NCBI GenBank assembly: GCA_945885345.1
Contig: CAMCYP010000002.1
Location: forward strand, 62,001 to 126,000
Direction of reading: 5' to 3'
From: Bordetella parapertussis
GTDB taxonomy: Bacteria > Pseudomonadota > Gammaproteobacteria > Burkholderiales > SG8-41
Length of the DNA stretch: 64,000 nucleotides
Shown here: piece by piece, positions 26,897 through 36,294 of the stretch
Layout of the letters: the number at the start of each line of letters is the position of its first letter
Position numbering within the stretch: position 1 is the stretch's first letter
Made by a program: the position numbers and the translations under genes
Notes under the pieces: generated by a model
The model's input: only the letters and a program-made list of their open reading frames with translations
What the model was told of the DNA's origin: nothing
Databases searched by the model: none

Positions 26897-27934
26897 CTAA
26901 TCAGGCTTCGCGCCGGATGCTTTGACAGCAACCTGCCAACGCACGATCTCCTGCTCCAGGAATCCGGAAAAGAACTGGGGTGATTCCACGATGGCATCCG
27001 CGCCCAGCCTTGCAAGCTGCTGCCTGAACTCGCTGGTGCCCGCAATACTTTGCATCGTCGCATTAAGCTTGGTGACCACGGCAGGCGGCGTGCCGGCAGG
27101 CGCCAGATATCCATACCAGGCAGCGACTTCAAAATCCTTCACGCCGGATTCGATCATCGTCGCCACATTCGGCAGAACCGGTGAACGATTCCGGCTGGTA
27201 ACCGCGAGTGCCTTGAGTCGATTCTGCTGGAGCAAGGGGTGCGCGGAGGTGATGTTGTTGAATGCAAAGTCGACTTCGCCACTGATGAGCGCAGTGAGGG
27301 CGGGGGCGCTGCCCTTGTAGGGGATATGCGTCATCTTTACGCCAGTCAGGAGTTGCAGGAGCTCGCCGGACAGGTGCTGCGTCGTGCCGACAGGGGCCGC
27401 AAAATTGAGCTTGCCGGGATTCTTCTTCGCGAGTGCAATGAAATCCCTGACCGTGTTGACCGGCAACGAAGGATGCGTGACCAGCAGATTCGGTGCCTGG
27501 GAAAATACTGCCACCGGCGCGAAGCTCTTGATCGGGTGGTAATTGAGCTTCGGATACAAACTGGCATTGATGCCAAGCGCCGACGAAGTATGAAGCAGCG
27601 TGTAACCGTCCGGCGTCGCACGGGCGACAAGCTCCGCCGCGATGTTCTGGCTTGCGCCCGGCCGGTTTTCCACGATGAACTGCTGCCCGAGCGCTTCACT
27701 CAGGCGCGCAGCCATCATTCTGCCCATGATGTCCACGGCGCCGGCCGGGGGATAACCGATGATCACGCGCACGACTCTGGCTGGATAGGCTTTCGCGTCC
27801 TGCGCTGCGGCTTGCACGGGCAGCAGCGCAAATGCCGCCACAGACACCACAGCAGCAAGCAAGGGCCTGATCGCCGACTGTGCGGATGCGGCAGCCAGCT
27901 GGGAGTACTGAAGGCTTCGAATGGCCAGTGTCAT
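26897..27934 (-). CDS. Bug-family substrate-binding protein
   Basis: A 345-residue receptor, slightly long because of an extended N-terminal region. A hydrophobic stretch at about residues 24-42 (PLLAAVVSVAAFALLPVQAA) is the signal peptide core. The mature part has YPARVVRVIIGYPPAGAVD, FIVENRPGASQN and HIPYKGSAPA. The true start could be internal; I see no strong ribosome site. It is divergent from the acyl-CoA synthetase gene and lies upstream of the OB-fold/thiolase pair. Confidence 0.9.
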   Translation of the reverse strand: MTLAIRSLQYSQLAAASAQSAIRPLLAAVVSVAAFALLPVQAAAQDAKAYPARVVRVIIGYPPAGAVDIMGRMMAARLSEALGQQFIVENRPGASQNIAAELVARATPDGYTLLHTSSALGINASLYPKLNYHPIKSFAPVAVFSQAPNLLVTHPSLPVNTVRDFIALAKKNPGKLNFAAPVGTTQHLSGELLQLLTGVKMTHIPYKGSAPALTALISGEVDFAFNNITSAHPLLQQNRLKALAVTSRNRSPVLPNVATMIESGVKDFEVAAWYGYLAPAGTPPAVVTKLNATMQSIAGTSEFRQQLARLGADAIVESPQFFSGFLEQEIVRWQVAVKASGAKPD

Positions 27935-28305
27935 GACGGTTCTCGAATATTCGGTTTAATTTTTACGACGGGCGGATCGGATGCAACTTTATTTTTATAT
28001 ATTTTTTCGGCCACCACTTGCGACAATGCAACTTCAACCATCGCACAACGAAAGCAAGAGGTGCGGTTGTCATTAGCCCATAATTTCCGGCCTCGCACCA
28101 TAAATTCTGCGAGACTTGGTATAACAATAGGAAATAGTGGCGTGGGGCCTTGGAAGATTGCGGACTGCTCGCAAGATACGCACTTGCTAGCCGCGGCGTC
28201 CGGATGCTAGCCTCCCCCGCGCGTGAGCACGGCCTTTGCCTCGCACCTGATCATCCCCACTTGAACCGCACCGCCCGACCAATGCAGGCGCTGTCAAAGC
28301 CCCCC
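27935..28305. other. Non-coding divergent region, Bug / acyl-CoA synthetase
   Basis: About 370 bases. The part near 27955-28030 is strongly AT-rich (runs such as TTTTTATATATTTTTTC). The synthetase frame stays open back to 28150, but those codons show no family similarity. No clear operator or hairpin is seen. Confidence 0.5.
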
Positions 28306-29904
28306 ATGCTGAAACCTCTTGAAGTCCTGAAGCTCTACTCCGATCACGATTACACCCTCACCAGCGCCTTTGAGAGCCGCTGTGCCAGCGACCCGGACCG
28401 GCCGTTCGTGGTGTTCAAAGGCCGGACGTGGTCCTGGGCCGGATTCGATGAGGAATACCTAGCCATCTCGCGCTTGCTGGTCGCACGCGGCGTGCACAAG
28501 GGCGACCGTGTCGGCGTAATGGCCGGCAACCATATCGGCCACCTCAAACTTCTGTTTGCGTGTGCGCGCATCGGTGCAATCCTCGTGCCGGTCAACCCGA
28601 AGTTCGGCGTAGCAGAAGCGAAGTATGTGTTGCAGCACGCGGGCGTTGCCGGAGTCGTCTGCGGCAAGGACGAACTCTCCGTCGCGCGCGAAGCCTGCGC
28701 CGGCATCACCCCTGCGCCATGGTTCATGCTGTTTGACGAGAGCGCCACAGACGCACCTCAACTCGAAGAAGCGGCTGCCACCGCTGCCGATACCAGCCTC
28801 CCGGAACAGCCGGGGGCTGACGACACCTGCGTCATCATCTACACCTCGGGCTCAACCGGCTTCCCCAAAGGCGCCATGCACAGCCAGCGCAACTTCGTGA
28901 CATCGGGCGAAGCCAATGTCGCACGCCTCTGGCTGCAGCCCGAAGACCGCCTGCTGATTGTTCTGCCGCTTTTTCACGTCAACGCCCTGTTCTATTCGCT
29001 GGCCGGTGCGCTCATGGCAGGCGCTGCAGTGCTGGTGCAGGAACGCTTCTCGGCCAGCACTTTCTGGCAAACCGCAGTCGAGACCGGCGCAACCCAGGTC
29101 AACCTGATCGATGCCGCCGGGCGCATCCTGAAACTGCGGCCGCGGACCGAGTTCCGGCCCGAGCACCGCATCCGCATTGCGTATGGGGTGCGTCCGGAAT
29201 CACAGCAGTGCTTTCGCGAAGAGTTCGGCATCAAGGATCTCCTCACCGGCTTCGGCATGACGGAAATCCCCGGGCTCAGCTGCAATCCGTTTCAGGGCCT
29301 GCGCAAAACGACCAGCCTCGGCCCGATCGGCTGCCATCCGGATCCCTCACGCCCCTGGGCGCAATGCCGCCTCGTTGACGACCAGGGCAAGGACGTCGGC
29401 GTCGACCAGGCCGGCGAGCTCTGGGTCAAACACCCGGTCATCATGCAGGGATACTTCCGCGATCCGGAGCAGACCGCCGCGACCTTTCACGACGGCTGGT
29501 TCAAGACCGGGGATATGATGCGCCGGGACGCGGACGGCTACTTCTACTTTGTCACACGAAAAAAAGACATCATCCGCCGCCGCGGCGAAAACATTGCCGG
29601 CGCGGAGATCGACAGCACCATCGCAGCACACCCGGCCGTCGAGGAAGTGGCCGCAGTGCCGGTACCGGCCGAACTCGGCGACGAGGAAATACTGGTGGCT
29701 GTTGTGCTGAAACCCGACAGTGACGCAAGCGCGCAGGACATCGCGGCATGGTGTGCAGAACGCCTCGCGGCGATGAAAGTCCCGCGATATGTCCTGTTCA
29801 TGGACGCGCTGCCCCACACCGCCACGCACAAGATCGCCAAACACGTTCTGAAAGCAGACTCGACGCTGAAAGGCCGGGCGATCGACCTCCAGTCCATCGC
29901 CTGA
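28306..29904 (+). CDS. Acyl-CoA synthetase (AMP-forming, CaiC-like)
   Basis: Start uncertain: ATG 28306 (MLKPLEVLKLYSDHDYTL) fits family length (532 residues), ATG 28282 is possible. The AMP-binding motif is IYTSGSTGFPKGAMHS, the hinge is GWFKTGDMMRRDADGYFYF, and the C-terminal lysine lies in TATHKIAKHVL. It activates a carboxylic acid with ATP to the CoA thioester, in the manner of crotonobetaine/carnitine-CoA ligase. The 3' neighbour is a CoA-transferase on the same strand, and a thiolase pair lies nearby, so a CoA-ester degradation pathway is likely. Substrate unknown. Confidence 0.9.
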   Translation: MLKPLEVLKLYSDHDYTLTSAFESRCASDPDRPFVVFKGRTWSWAGFDEEYLAISRLLVARGVHKGDRVGVMAGNHIGHLKLLFACARIGAILVPVNPKFGVAEAKYVLQHAGVAGVVCGKDELSVAREACAGITPAPWFMLFDESATDAPQLEEAAATAADTSLPEQPGADDTCVIIYTSGSTGFPKGAMHSQRNFVTSGEANVARLWLQPEDRLLIVLPLFHVNALFYSLAGALMAGAAVLVQERFSASTFWQTAVETGATQVNLIDAAGRILKLRPRTEFRPEHRIRIAYGVRPESQQCFREEFGIKDLLTGFGMTEIPGLSCNPFQGLRKTTSLGPIGCHPDPSRPWAQCRLVDDQGKDVGVDQAGELWVKHPVIMQGYFRDPEQTAATFHDGWFKTGDMMRRDADGYFYFVTRKKDIIRRRGENIAGAEIDSTIAAHPAVEEVAAVPVPAELGDEEILVAVVLKPDSDASAQDIAAWCAERLAAMKVPRYVLFMDALPHTATHKIAKHVLKADSTLKGRAIDLQSIA

Positions 29905-29965
29905 CCACTTGAATCTGCCGGGTGTCTACTTGCCGCGCCCGCGCAGGCCGGCACCCAGACATAAC

Positions 29966-30006
29966 CTGCAGTAATAGTAGAAACAGAAAATGTTCTTTTA
30001 CTGCAG
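29966..30006. promoter_or_regulatory. Long inverted repeat upstream of the CoA-transferase
   Basis: CTGCAGTAA and TTACTGCAG form perfect 9-bp arms around a 23-base spacer, which itself holds the near-palindrome AGAAACA/TGTTCT. It lies 86 bases before the CoA-transferase start, in a 187-bp gap. It may be an operator or an RNA hairpin. Confidence 0.45.
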
Positions 30007-30091
30007 CGGTGGCAATTTGGTAACTTGATTACCATAGTGCAGCGCCATTGCTCCCGCGAAAACAATAACAACGAAGATAACAGGTGAGAAA

Positions 30092-31486
30092 ATGAACAAA
30101 GTAATCGATACACCGGCGCAAGCCATCGCCGATATTCAAAATGGTGCCACCGTTGCGATTGCAGGTTTTGGCGTCGATCATGGTTTTGCGTCCAGCCTCA
30201 TCAGTGCCCTGCGCGACAAAGGTGTCACTGATCTGACCATCGTCTGCAATTCGCTGGGCGATCCGGGCGCAATTCGCGGACAGATACTTGCTGAAAGCAA
30301 ACAGATCAAAAAGCTAGTTGCGGCGTTCTCGGTGCGTCCGGGCACGATCACCGCGGGTGCGGAGCAGATCAGGGCGGGAACCATGGATGTGGAACTCGTT
30401 CCCCAGGGCATACTCGTCGAACGTTGCCGTGCCGGCGGCGCAGGCATCCCGGCGTTTTATTCGCCGACCGGTGTCGATACTGACCTGATGAAGGGGCGCG
30501 AACTGCGTTACTTCAACGGCAAGCCGCATGTACTCGAAGAAGCGATACACCTCGACTACGCTTTTTTGCGGGGCTACCGTGCTGATCCTCTCGGCAATGT
30601 GCAGTTTCGCGGTGGCAACCAGAACTTCAATCCGAGTTTTGCCAAAGCTGCGAAAGTGGCAATCGTCGAGGTGGATGAGATTGTAGAAGTGGGTGGCATT
30701 CCTCCGGAGCTGGTCGACCTGCCCGGCATATTCGTCAAACGGGTGTTAAAGACTACCCATAAAGTTGACAGCAAGATCGCGCGCAAGACGGGGCGCAGGC
30801 CTGCCGAAGCAGCACGGAGCTACAACGGCAAACCGGCCATTACCCGCGCCGCAATCGCAAAAAATGCGGCAAAAATCATTCGCGACGGCACTTACGTCAA
30901 CCTCGGCACCGGCATACCCACACTGGTTGCAAACTATCTGCAGGAACGGGACGTGATGCTGCACGCCGAAAACGGCATCCTCGGCTACAGCCGCATTGTC
31001 ACCGAGGAAAGTGAAATTGACCCGGACATCTATAACGCCGCGGGTCAGTTCGTGTCGCTCAAGCCCGGCGCATCATTTTTTGACAGTGTCACTTCATTTG
31101 AAATGGCCCGGGGCGGCCATATCGACGCGGTGATTCTGGGCGCATACGAAGTCGATCAAACCGCCAGTGTCGCCAACTGGAGCACGGCCGATGTCAGGCA
31201 GGGTGGCATCGGCGGCGCCATGGATCTGCTTTCGGGCGCCGGTGACCTGATCATCGTGATGGAGCACATGGACAGCAAAGGCCGCCCCAAGCTGCGCAAA
31301 CAATGTACCTACCCCCTGACCGGCCAAGGCTGTGTCACCCACGTGGTCACCGACCTCGCTGCCTTACGCTGGGATGGAAAACAGTTTGTGCTGTATGCGG
31401 TGGCGCCCGGATTTACGGCGGAAGAGGTGATCGGGCTCACCGAGATGCCGGTCGTTGCTGCACCCGATGTGGCAACCATGGCATAA
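30092..31486 (+). CDS. 3-oxoacid CoA-transferase, fused A and B subunits
   Basis: A 464-residue fusion of the two subunits usually encoded separately. The A half (residues 1 to about 240) has ATVAIAGFGVDHGFASSLIS and the YFNGKPHVLEEAI block. The B half starts near residue 250 with ITRAAIAKNAAKIIRDGTYV and carries the catalytic glutamate in LHAENGILGYSRIV. It moves CoA between a succinyl- or acyl-CoA donor and a 3-oxoacid or related acid. The fused order A-B matches mammalian SCOT-like enzymes. The ATG follows AACAGGTGAG, a moderate ribosome site. Confidence 0.92.
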   Translation: MNKVIDTPAQAIADIQNGATVAIAGFGVDHGFASSLISALRDKGVTDLTIVCNSLGDPGAIRGQILAESKQIKKLVAAFSVRPGTITAGAEQIRAGTMDVELVPQGILVERCRAGGAGIPAFYSPTGVDTDLMKGRELRYFNGKPHVLEEAIHLDYAFLRGYRADPLGNVQFRGGNQNFNPSFAKAAKVAIVEVDEIVEVGGIPPELVDLPGIFVKRVLKTTHKVDSKIARKTGRRPAEAARSYNGKPAITRAAIAKNAAKIIRDGTYVNLGTGIPTLVANYLQERDVMLHAENGILGYSRIVTEESEIDPDIYNAAGQFVSLKPGASFFDSVTSFEMARGGHIDAVILGAYEVDQTASVANWSTADVRQGGIGGAMDLLSGAGDLIIVMEHMDSKGRPKLRKQCTYPLTGQGCVTHVVTDLAALRWDGKQFVLYAVAPGFTAEEVIGLTEMPVVAAPDVATMA

Positions 31487-31582
31487 GTCCGCGGGGCATG
31501 GCGGATTGGCCACGAACCTTGATTGCTGCGCCCAAACCCGGGTAGCCATTGCGCGGCAGCGCTTCCCGGCTGCCGCAGCCGG

Positions 31583-32536
31583 CTAATACCCGCGCGCCCG
31601 GTCCACCGCGGTCGCGAACGGCTCGCCGGCGAGGAACAGCCGCGCGTTTTCGGCAAATATCCCGGCGACGACGGCGCCGCGGCCGGCATGACCGCCGCCA
31701 ATATGCGGCAGCACGAGAATGTTTTCTGTGGTCCAGAACGGATGTGTCGCCGGCAGCGGTTCTTCGCGGAACACGTCGAGCACGGCGCCGGCAATGGTCT
31801 TGTTGTTCACCGCTGCGATCAGATCATCATCCTTGACCAGTGAACCCCGCGCAAAATTGAGCAGCCAAGCCGATGGCTTCATCATCTTCAGGCGCGCGGT
31901 GTTGATGAAGTTGTCGGTCTCGGCGGTGGCCGGCATCAGCAGCACGACAAAATCCGACTGGCGCAGCACTTCATCGGTCTCGTCGCCGGCATAAACCTCC
32001 TCCACGCCCTCCACCGGCTCCGGCGAACGTTTGGTGCCGATCACGCGCATCTCCAGCGCGGCGGCCTTCAGTGCCAGTTCCTGCCCGATCGCACCGAGGC
32101 CGAGGATGCCCAGCGTCTGGCCGGCGAGCAGCACGGACTGGCGTTTGTTCCAACGCGAGGCCTTCTGGTCCAGCGCCACCGCCATGTACGGTTTGGTCAG
32201 GTGGAACAACGCACCGAGGATGTTCTCCGACATCGAAAACCGGTGCGAACCGCGGGCGCAACACAGCACCAGATCATCGCGCAGTCCGGGCGCATCAAGC
32301 CAGGCTTCGACACCCGCGGTCATCGCCTGCACCCAGCGCAGTTTGGGCATGCGGCCGAGGAAACCACCGTGTTTCCACCCGGCCAGCACTTCCACCCGCG
32401 GAATCAGATCCTCGGGCGGCTTCTCGTCACGTTTTACGCCATGCACTTCAAAGCGGTCGGCAATGCCGGCATCAGCCAGTGCCTGTTCGTACGCTTTGAA
32501 ATCATCCAGCCACAACAGGCAGACAGGCTTGCTCAT
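31583..32536 (-). CDS. D-2-hydroxyacid dehydrogenase (NAD-binding)
   Basis: The start at 32536 (MSKPVCLLWLDDFKAYE) gives 317 residues. The NAD motif is LGILGLGAIGQELALKAAA, and the catalytic Arg, Glu and His sit in NFARGSLVKDDDL, DVFREEPLP and LPHIGGGHAGRG. It interconverts a 2-hydroxy and a 2-oxo acid. It most resembles the glyoxylate/hydroxypyruvate reductase-like branch, but the substrate cannot be set. It is divergent from the third MmgE/PrpD gene across 393 bp. Confidence 0.9.
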   Translation of the reverse strand: MSKPVCLLWLDDFKAYEQALADAGIADRFEVHGVKRDEKPPEDLIPRVEVLAGWKHGGFLGRMPKLRWVQAMTAGVEAWLDAPGLRDDLVLCCARGSHRFSMSENILGALFHLTKPYMAVALDQKASRWNKRQSVLLAGQTLGILGLGAIGQELALKAAALEMRVIGTKRSPEPVEGVEEVYAGDETDEVLRQSDFVVLLMPATAETDNFINTARLKMMKPSAWLLNFARGSLVKDDDLIAAVNNKTIAGAVLDVFREEPLPATHPFWTTENILVLPHIGGGHAGRGAVVAGIFAENARLFLAGEPFATAVDRARGY

Positions 32537-32929
32537 CGAATGGATTCCCGGATCAGTTGGAGTGGAATGTCGATTGCGGTGCAATCGAAGCGCGGCGCTT
32601 GACTGCTATGCGCGAGAAAATAAAATAATAAATAGAATCAACCGCTTACATTGTACCCGTCATTAACATCGCATGACGCTGCCTTTTTGTCCTTATTGGT
32701 CCTGTGTTCAGCACACATTGTGCTGGCACAAGCCGCCCCTTTTATTCGGCCTGGCACATTGCGGATACACCAGAGGAACACCGACTTCCCGCTCAAGAAT
32801 AATAACAAAGATGAATACCTCCGGAACGCTCACGGCGTCCATAGCGTGACCGCGCAGTCAATGCCGCCACAGGCGAAAGTTATACTTCAAGACTTACCTG
32901 CAAGTCGCCCCCGAGGAGAAACACGGCAC
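32537..32929. other. Non-coding divergent region, hydroxyacid dehydrogenase / MmgE-PrpD
   Basis: An AT-rich patch (32608-32640) is followed by a stretch open in the PrpD frame from 32651 but without family similarity. A GAGGAG ribosome site at 32913-32918 marks the PrpD start. I find no palindrome or hairpin worth naming. Confidence 0.5.
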
Positions 32930-34351
32930 ATGAATACCGGCAACACACCCGCCACTACCGCAACACTGGCCGCCTGGGCCGAACAATTCCAGCTCGAACA
33001 GGCGCCGGATGAAGTCGTCCAGCGCATGAAAGCACTGGTGCTCGACCTCTTGCGCGTCACCGCGGTCGGCGCGCGTCTGCCGTGGAGCCGCGCCACCCGC
33101 AAGCTCGCCCTGAAGCTCGGTGGCAGCGGCGATTCCTCGATCCTGCTCTGTGGCAGTCGCATTGATGCGGCGCGTGCAGCATGGGTGAATGGCGCCTACG
33201 CACACGCCTGCGATCTCGACGATACCCATGTCGGTTCCATGCATCATGCCGGCGCATCGATTCTGCCAGCGGTGCTCGCAGTGGCGGAACAGGAAAACTG
33301 CGACGGCCGTGCGCTGCTGGAGGCCGCGATCATCGGCTACGAAGCCTCGCTGCGCATCGGACTGGCGACACAACCCGCGCTGTTTCACCGCGGCTTCATG
33401 GCCACACCGACCTGCGGTGCGCTGGGCGCGGCACTCGCCGTCGGCAAGCTGCTCAAATTCAACGCCAGCGATCTCGCCGGCGCACTGGGCGCCGCCGGCG
33501 CCTATGCCGGCGGATTGGCGCAGTTCTATCACTCCGGAGGCGTCACCAAACGATTGAACGGCGCGCTCGGCGCCGAATCCGGCGTGATGGCCGCGTTGCT
33601 GACACGCGAAGGTGTCTGGGGTCCGCGCGACATACTCGAAGGCGAAGCCGGATTTTTCAACGCTTTCTCCGGTAAATACGATGCCGGCAAGGTCACGGAC
33701 GATCTGGGCAAAGGTTACCGGCTGATGGAAGTCAGCACCAAGATCCACGCCGGTGCCGGGCGGCTGCAGGCTTCCGTCGATGCCGGGCTCGCACTGGGTT
33801 TTGATCACCAGCTGACACACAAACAGATCATTGATGTCGAAGTCGGCATTCCCCAAGTCATCCAGGGCCGCCTCACCCAGCTCAATCCGCCGGACCTGCA
33901 AAGCGCGCAGCTGAGCGTGCCCTTCAGCCTGGCGATGGCACTGACTCTGGGCCACAAACGCGGCAAACAGGCGGCATTGCGCCGCGGCGATTACGAAACC
34001 GCGCTGAAATCGCCGGACATCCAGGCACTGTCGGGCCGCGTGCGCTGCGTGCTTGATGCCGAAGTCGAAGCCGGCACCAACACCGAGGAAGTGCCATCGC
34101 GCGTCACCATCAAGCTCGACAACGGCAAATCGCACACAGCACGCGAAGCGCATCCGCGCGGCAGCCCGCATCGCCGCATGAGCTGGGACGAACTGTCAGC
34201 GCTGTTCCGCGACACCGTGGCCGATGCGCTGCCGGAAAAAGCGCTGGGCCGGATCCTTGATCTGGTAGCAGGGCTCGACCAAAACAGCCGCCCGCGCGAT
34301 ATCCTCGCGTTGTTTGTCGCACCGCCGGAGTGGCTACTGCAGGACGACTGA
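32930..34351 (+). CDS. MmgE/PrpD-family protein (third copy)
   Basis: I chose ATG 32930 for the GAGGAG site and the family N-terminus (ATLAAWAEQFQLEQAPDE); 473 residues. Blocks include VLDLLRVTAVGARLPWSRA, AHACDLDDTHVGSMHHAGAS with the conserved Asp/His, TPTCGALGAALAVGKLLKF and KIHAGAGRLQASVDAGLAL. It would dehydrate or isomerise a di- or tricarboxylic acid. A Bug gene follows by 43 bases on the same strand, so the two are an operon and probably share a substrate. It is diverged from the two tandem copies at 16.5-19.4 kb. Confidence 0.9.
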   Translation: MNTGNTPATTATLAAWAEQFQLEQAPDEVVQRMKALVLDLLRVTAVGARLPWSRATRKLALKLGGSGDSSILLCGSRIDAARAAWVNGAYAHACDLDDTHVGSMHHAGASILPAVLAVAEQENCDGRALLEAAIIGYEASLRIGLATQPALFHRGFMATPTCGALGAALAVGKLLKFNASDLAGALGAAGAYAGGLAQFYHSGGVTKRLNGALGAESGVMAALLTREGVWGPRDILEGEAGFFNAFSGKYDAGKVTDDLGKGYRLMEVSTKIHAGAGRLQASVDAGLALGFDHQLTHKQIIDVEVGIPQVIQGRLTQLNPPDLQSAQLSVPFSLAMALTLGHKRGKQAALRRGDYETALKSPDIQALSGRVRCVLDAEVEAGTNTEEVPSRVTIKLDNGKSHTAREAHPRGSPHRRMSWDELSALFRDTVADALPEKALGRILDLVAGLDQNSRPRDILALFVAPPEWLLQDD

Positions 34352-34394
34352 CCCGACTGATCAGAACAACAAAACCGCTACGAGGAGATCCCAC

Positions 34395-35363
34395 ATGAAA
34401 ACATTCACGACGCTGTTTGCAGCATTGTTGCTGGCATCTGCATCCCAGGCTTTTGCCGCTGAAGCCTATCCTACCCGGCCGATCCGGCTGATCGTGCCCT
34501 ATCCCCCCGGCGCCAGCACCAATGACATTCTCGGCCGCGCACTGGCACAGCGCATGACCGCGGGACTGGGTCAGCAGGTGGTCGTCGACAACCGCTCCGG
34601 CGCCAGCGGCACGCTGGGCTCGGAAATCGCAGCCAAATCCACACCCGACGGATACACATTGCTGATCGGCGTAGCCAGCCCGCTATCGGTGGGCCCCAGT
34701 GTGTACAAACTCGGATTCGACCCGGTCAAGGATCTCGCGCCCATCGCGCGCTTCGCGCTGATTCCTTATGTCATGGCCGTGCATCCATCGGTTCCGGCAA
34801 AAAACATCCAGGAATTCATTGCCTACGCAAAAGCGAATCCCGGCAAGATCAATTTCGGATCGTCGGGCAGCGGCGGCTCGCCACACCTGTGTAGCGAGCT
34901 ATTCAAAACCATGACTGGCGTTAACATGGTGCACATCCCGTACAAGGGCGGCGCCGCAGCCATGATCGACGTACTGAGCGGTCAGGTGCCGATGATCTGC
35001 ACCGGCGCAACCGCGCTCTCCGCGCATATCAAGTCGGGTCGATTGCGCGCGCTCGGCGTCGCCACGCTCAAACGCTCCGCACAAATGCCCGACCTGCCGA
35101 CCATCGCCGAACAGGGCGTCAAGGGATTTGATGTCAGTTCCTGGAGCGGACTGCTGGCGCCCGCAGGCACGCCGAAGCCGATCATCGACAGGCTCTACAC
35201 GGAAGTCGCGCGCATCATCGCCACCGACGACATGAAAAATTTCATGCTGAAAACCGGCGCGGAACCGGCGCTGATGGCGCCGCAAGAGTTCGGTAATTAC
35301 ATCAAATCGGAAATTGCAGTCTGGGCCAAAGTGGTCAAAGCCGCCAACATCCGCGTTGACTGA
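34395..35363 (+). CDS. Bug-family substrate-binding protein
   Basis: The start at 34395 (MKTFTTLFAALLLASASQAF) follows GAGGAGA. 322 residues with signal peptide cleavage near AFAAEAYP. Family blocks are YPTRPIRLIVPYPPGASTND, VVVDNRSGASGT and MVHIPYKGGAAAMID. It is the receptor of the MmgE/PrpD operon just upstream. The stop lies 21 bases from the convergent hydrolase stop. Confidence 0.93.
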   Translation: MKTFTTLFAALLLASASQAFAAEAYPTRPIRLIVPYPPGASTNDILGRALAQRMTAGLGQQVVVDNRSGASGTLGSEIAAKSTPDGYTLLIGVASPLSVGPSVYKLGFDPVKDLAPIARFALIPYVMAVHPSVPAKNIQEFIAYAKANPGKINFGSSGSGGSPHLCSELFKTMTGVNMVHIPYKGGAAAMIDVLSGQVPMICTGATALSAHIKSGRLRALGVATLKRSAQMPDLPTIAEQGVKGFDVSSWSGLLAPAGTPKPIIDRLYTEVARIIATDDMKNFMLKTGAEPALMAPQEFGNYIKSEIAVWAKVVKAANIRVD

Positions 35364-35384
35364 GCGCTGTCTGGCAACAAACCG

Positions 35385-36206
35385 TCAGGCGCCGTTCGCG
35401 ACCGCCTGACGGATGAATGCCAGCGTTTCCTGCGCGCAGCGATCGGAATCACTGGCCGCAACGTGATACGAATCGCCGGGCAGCACCAGCAGGCGTGAAT
35501 CCGGAATGGTCTGTTGCCATTTGCGCGTGGTCTCCACCGAACCGAGCGCGCTGCCTTCGGTGGTCACCACCAGCGTCGGGCACTGGATCTTCGGCAGATC
35601 GGCAACGATGTTAGAAATCGGGATCACCTTCATGAACCCGACCTGCGTGGACGAAGCAGTGCGGCCCATCAGTTTCGACCACCACTCCACACCTTCCTGC
35701 GGGAAACCACTGCCGAGCCGGCCCGACATCGTCCGCCGTGCCCAGGATTCCACACCGCCCGTTTTGGAAAACTCCGCAGTCCACGCCGGAATTTTTTCGG
35801 CGACTTGATCGCGCTGTGGTGGCGGTGTACCGACTACCGTCAAGGTACGCACCCGCTGCGGAAAACGCGCGGCGAAACGGCGTGCGACGGTACCGCCGAG
35901 TTTTGCGCCGACCAGATGACATCGTTCAAGTTTCAGGCTGTCCATCAGCGCGGCGTAGTCGTCGGCGATGCGGTTCAGCGACCAGGCAAAATTTTCCGGC
36001 ATCGGCGTTGAATCGCCAAAACCGCGCATATCCGGCCGCAGCACACGAAAATGCCGCGCCAGATGCGGCACCCAGCCGAACCACACCGCGCCGGACTCGG
36101 CATTGCCGTGCAACATCAAGATGGTGTCGGCCCCGCGCCACGGATCGCTGAAATCATCGAGCCGATAATGCATCTCGAGGTCGGGGGTAATGCGGGCCTG
36201 GGGCAT
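35385..36206 (-). CDS. Alpha/beta-hydrolase-fold protein lacking the serine nucleophile
   Basis: The start at 36206 (MPQARITPDLEMHYRLDD) has AGGAGAG upstream; 273 residues. The fold is plain: MLHGNAESGAVWFG (oxyanion region), RPDMRGFGDS, and VTTEGSALGS with a late histidine in GDSYHVAASDS. The nucleophile elbow reads LVGAKLGG (residues 98-105), so the usual G-x-S-x-G serine is Lys102. Either catalysis differs or the protein is a non-enzymatic relative. It lies upstream-adjacent to the FAH gene, and both run on minus. Family members hydrolyse esters, lactones or C-C bonds. Confidence 0.85.
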   Translation of the reverse strand: MPQARITPDLEMHYRLDDFSDPWRGADTILMLHGNAESGAVWFGWVPHLARHFRVLRPDMRGFGDSTPMPENFAWSLNRIADDYAALMDSLKLERCHLVGAKLGGTVARRFAARFPQRVRTLTVVGTPPPQRDQVAEKIPAWTAEFSKTGGVESWARRTMSGRLGSGFPQEGVEWWSKLMGRTASSTQVGFMKVIPISNIVADLPKIQCPTLVVTTEGSALGSVETTRKWQQTIPDSRLLVLPGDSYHVAASDSDRCAQETLAFIRQAVANGA

Positions 36207-36267
36207 CTGCGTGCTCTCCTCAAAAAACAATCACTGCAGCATCACCGCCCGCAGTGACTTAATTAAT

Positions 36268-36282
36268 CAATAAAATCAAATA
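36268..36282. repeat. AT-rich intergenic motif, copy at 36268
   Basis: The complement of these 15 bases, TATTTGATTTTATTG, is identical to the first 15 bases of the copies at 39741 and 56259. It lies between the FAH and hydrolase genes. Confidence 0.55.
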
Positions 36283-36294
36283 CTTATATAAACC

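Noticed and set aside
32651-32929. N-terminal extension of the third MmgE/PrpD gene, beginning with a signal-like stretch
   Set aside because: PrpD proteins are cytoplasmic, the extension has no similarity, and a GAGGAG site with a normal family N-terminus lies at 32930.
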